Shown here piece after piece: positions 6,193 to 6,318 of a stretch of DNA of 6,318 nt; the stretch's first letter is position 1; each line of letters opens with the position of its first letter. Below the pieces are notes generated by a model. It was not told the DNA's origin. It saw nothing but the letters and a program-made list of their open reading frames with translations, and ran no database searches. The stretch covers positions 15,194-21,511 of the forward strand of contig PMIZ01000436.1 in assembly GCA_003157225.1 (NCBI GenBank), read 5' to 3'. The DNA is from Actinomycetota bacterium (GTDB taxonomy: Bacteria; Actinomycetota; Thermoleophilia; RBG-16-64-13). The translations under genes were made by a program, and so were the position numbers.

Positions 6193-6318
6193 GCTCGGCC
6201 TCAGAGGGTCGATCGATCTGGCGCATCTTGGCCGCAAGGTCTTCGTACGCCTGCCGGAGCCTGTCCGCGGTGATCTGAGCCCTTTCCGAATGAGGGACCT
6301 CAGGCCCAGGAATGGGCA
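6185..6318 (-). CDS. 3' end of an upstream operon gene, probably 1-acyl-glycerol-3-phosphate acyltransferase (PlsC)
   Basis: A minus-strand frame enters from the window edge (first complete codon ends at base 6316) and runs 43 codons to TAA at 6185-6187. The visible peptide starts PIPGPEVPHSERAQITADRL and continues RQAYEDLAAKM before a charged end. A short 'PI' segment followed by a helix with an ITxRL pattern resembles the C-terminus of PlsC acyltransferases (GxPI ... reeaxxITxrL). In several Gram-positive and actinobacterial genomes plsC (often after cmk) lies just ahead of ispH, and plsY further down this operon makes its substrate. The catalytic HX4D region is outside the window, so the identity is inferred. 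The reading frame itself is well supported by the 8-base stop/start overlap with ispH. Confidence 0.6.
   Translation of the reverse strand, partial: PIPGPEVPHSERAQITADRLRQAYEDLAAKMRQIDRPSEAEHG

Noticed and set aside
6193..6237. Longer ispH start (TTG at 6237)
   Set aside because: It would overlap the upstream gene by more than 50 bases and add residues unlike IspH N-termini. The ATG at 6192 has GAGG at good spacing.
5695..6273. A 192-codon plus-strand open frame opposite ispH
   Set aside because: It is antisense to IspH, which carries all cluster and substrate residues, and the product has no family resemblance.
1..6318. CRISPR arrays, insertion sequences, attachment-site duplications, phage or defence genes
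   Set aside because: No repeated spacer-like units, transposase or integrase motifs, or duplicated tRNA 3' ends were seen on either strand.

Overview
The window reads as a chromosomal segment of a bacterium with GC-rich DNA (about 60% by eye). It is densely coded and consists mostly of housekeeping genes. The best guess for the host is an actinobacterial lineage outside the classical Streptomyces/Mycobacterium group (Coriobacteriia- or Geothermincolia-like), or a related high-GC Gram-positive. That guess rests on the gene order (plsC-like)-ispH-der-plsY, the fused sugar-nucleotidyltransferase/phosphomannomutase-like protein, the GTG starts and the strong purine-rich ribosome binding sites. 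Taxonomy cannot be fixed from the sequence alone.

Layout. Bases 1-525 (+) hold the 3' part of an MglA-type small Ras-like GTPase, cut by the window edge just at its P-loop. It converges on a large minus-strand gene (533-3043), an 836-residue protein with an N-terminal mannose-1-phosphate guanylyltransferase-like domain, a left-handed beta-helix linker and a C-terminal phosphomannomutase-like region whose usual catalytic motifs are eroded. A 172-base gap (3044-3215) holds that gene's Shine-Dalgarno sequence, a possible promoter and the terminator of the tRNA upstream. A tRNA-Pro(GGG) gene (3216-3289, minus) follows.

Bases 3315-6318 are one minus-strand operon, transcribed from high to low coordinates: the 3' end of a probable plsC acyltransferase gene, ispH (4-hydroxy-3-methylbut-2-enyl diphosphate reductase), der (double-domain ribosome-assembly GTPase) and plsY (acyl-phosphate glycerol-3-phosphate acyltransferase). 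All three junctions are short stop/start overlaps (8, 4 and 4 bases), so translation is probably coupled. Two steps of phosphatidic acid synthesis (PlsY, and PlsC if correctly identified) thus bracket the last step of the MEP isoprenoid pathway and a 50S-maturation GTPase, so the operon would serve membrane and ribosome growth together. The tRNA lies 25 bases after plsY, with a hairpin/T-rich terminator behind it, and may end the same transcript or have its own promoter.

I found no mobile element, CRISPR array, prophage gene or obviously new system. The points most worth a second look are the degenerate mutase half of the fusion protein, the MglA GTPase in this genomic setting and the tRNA placed at the end of the operon.
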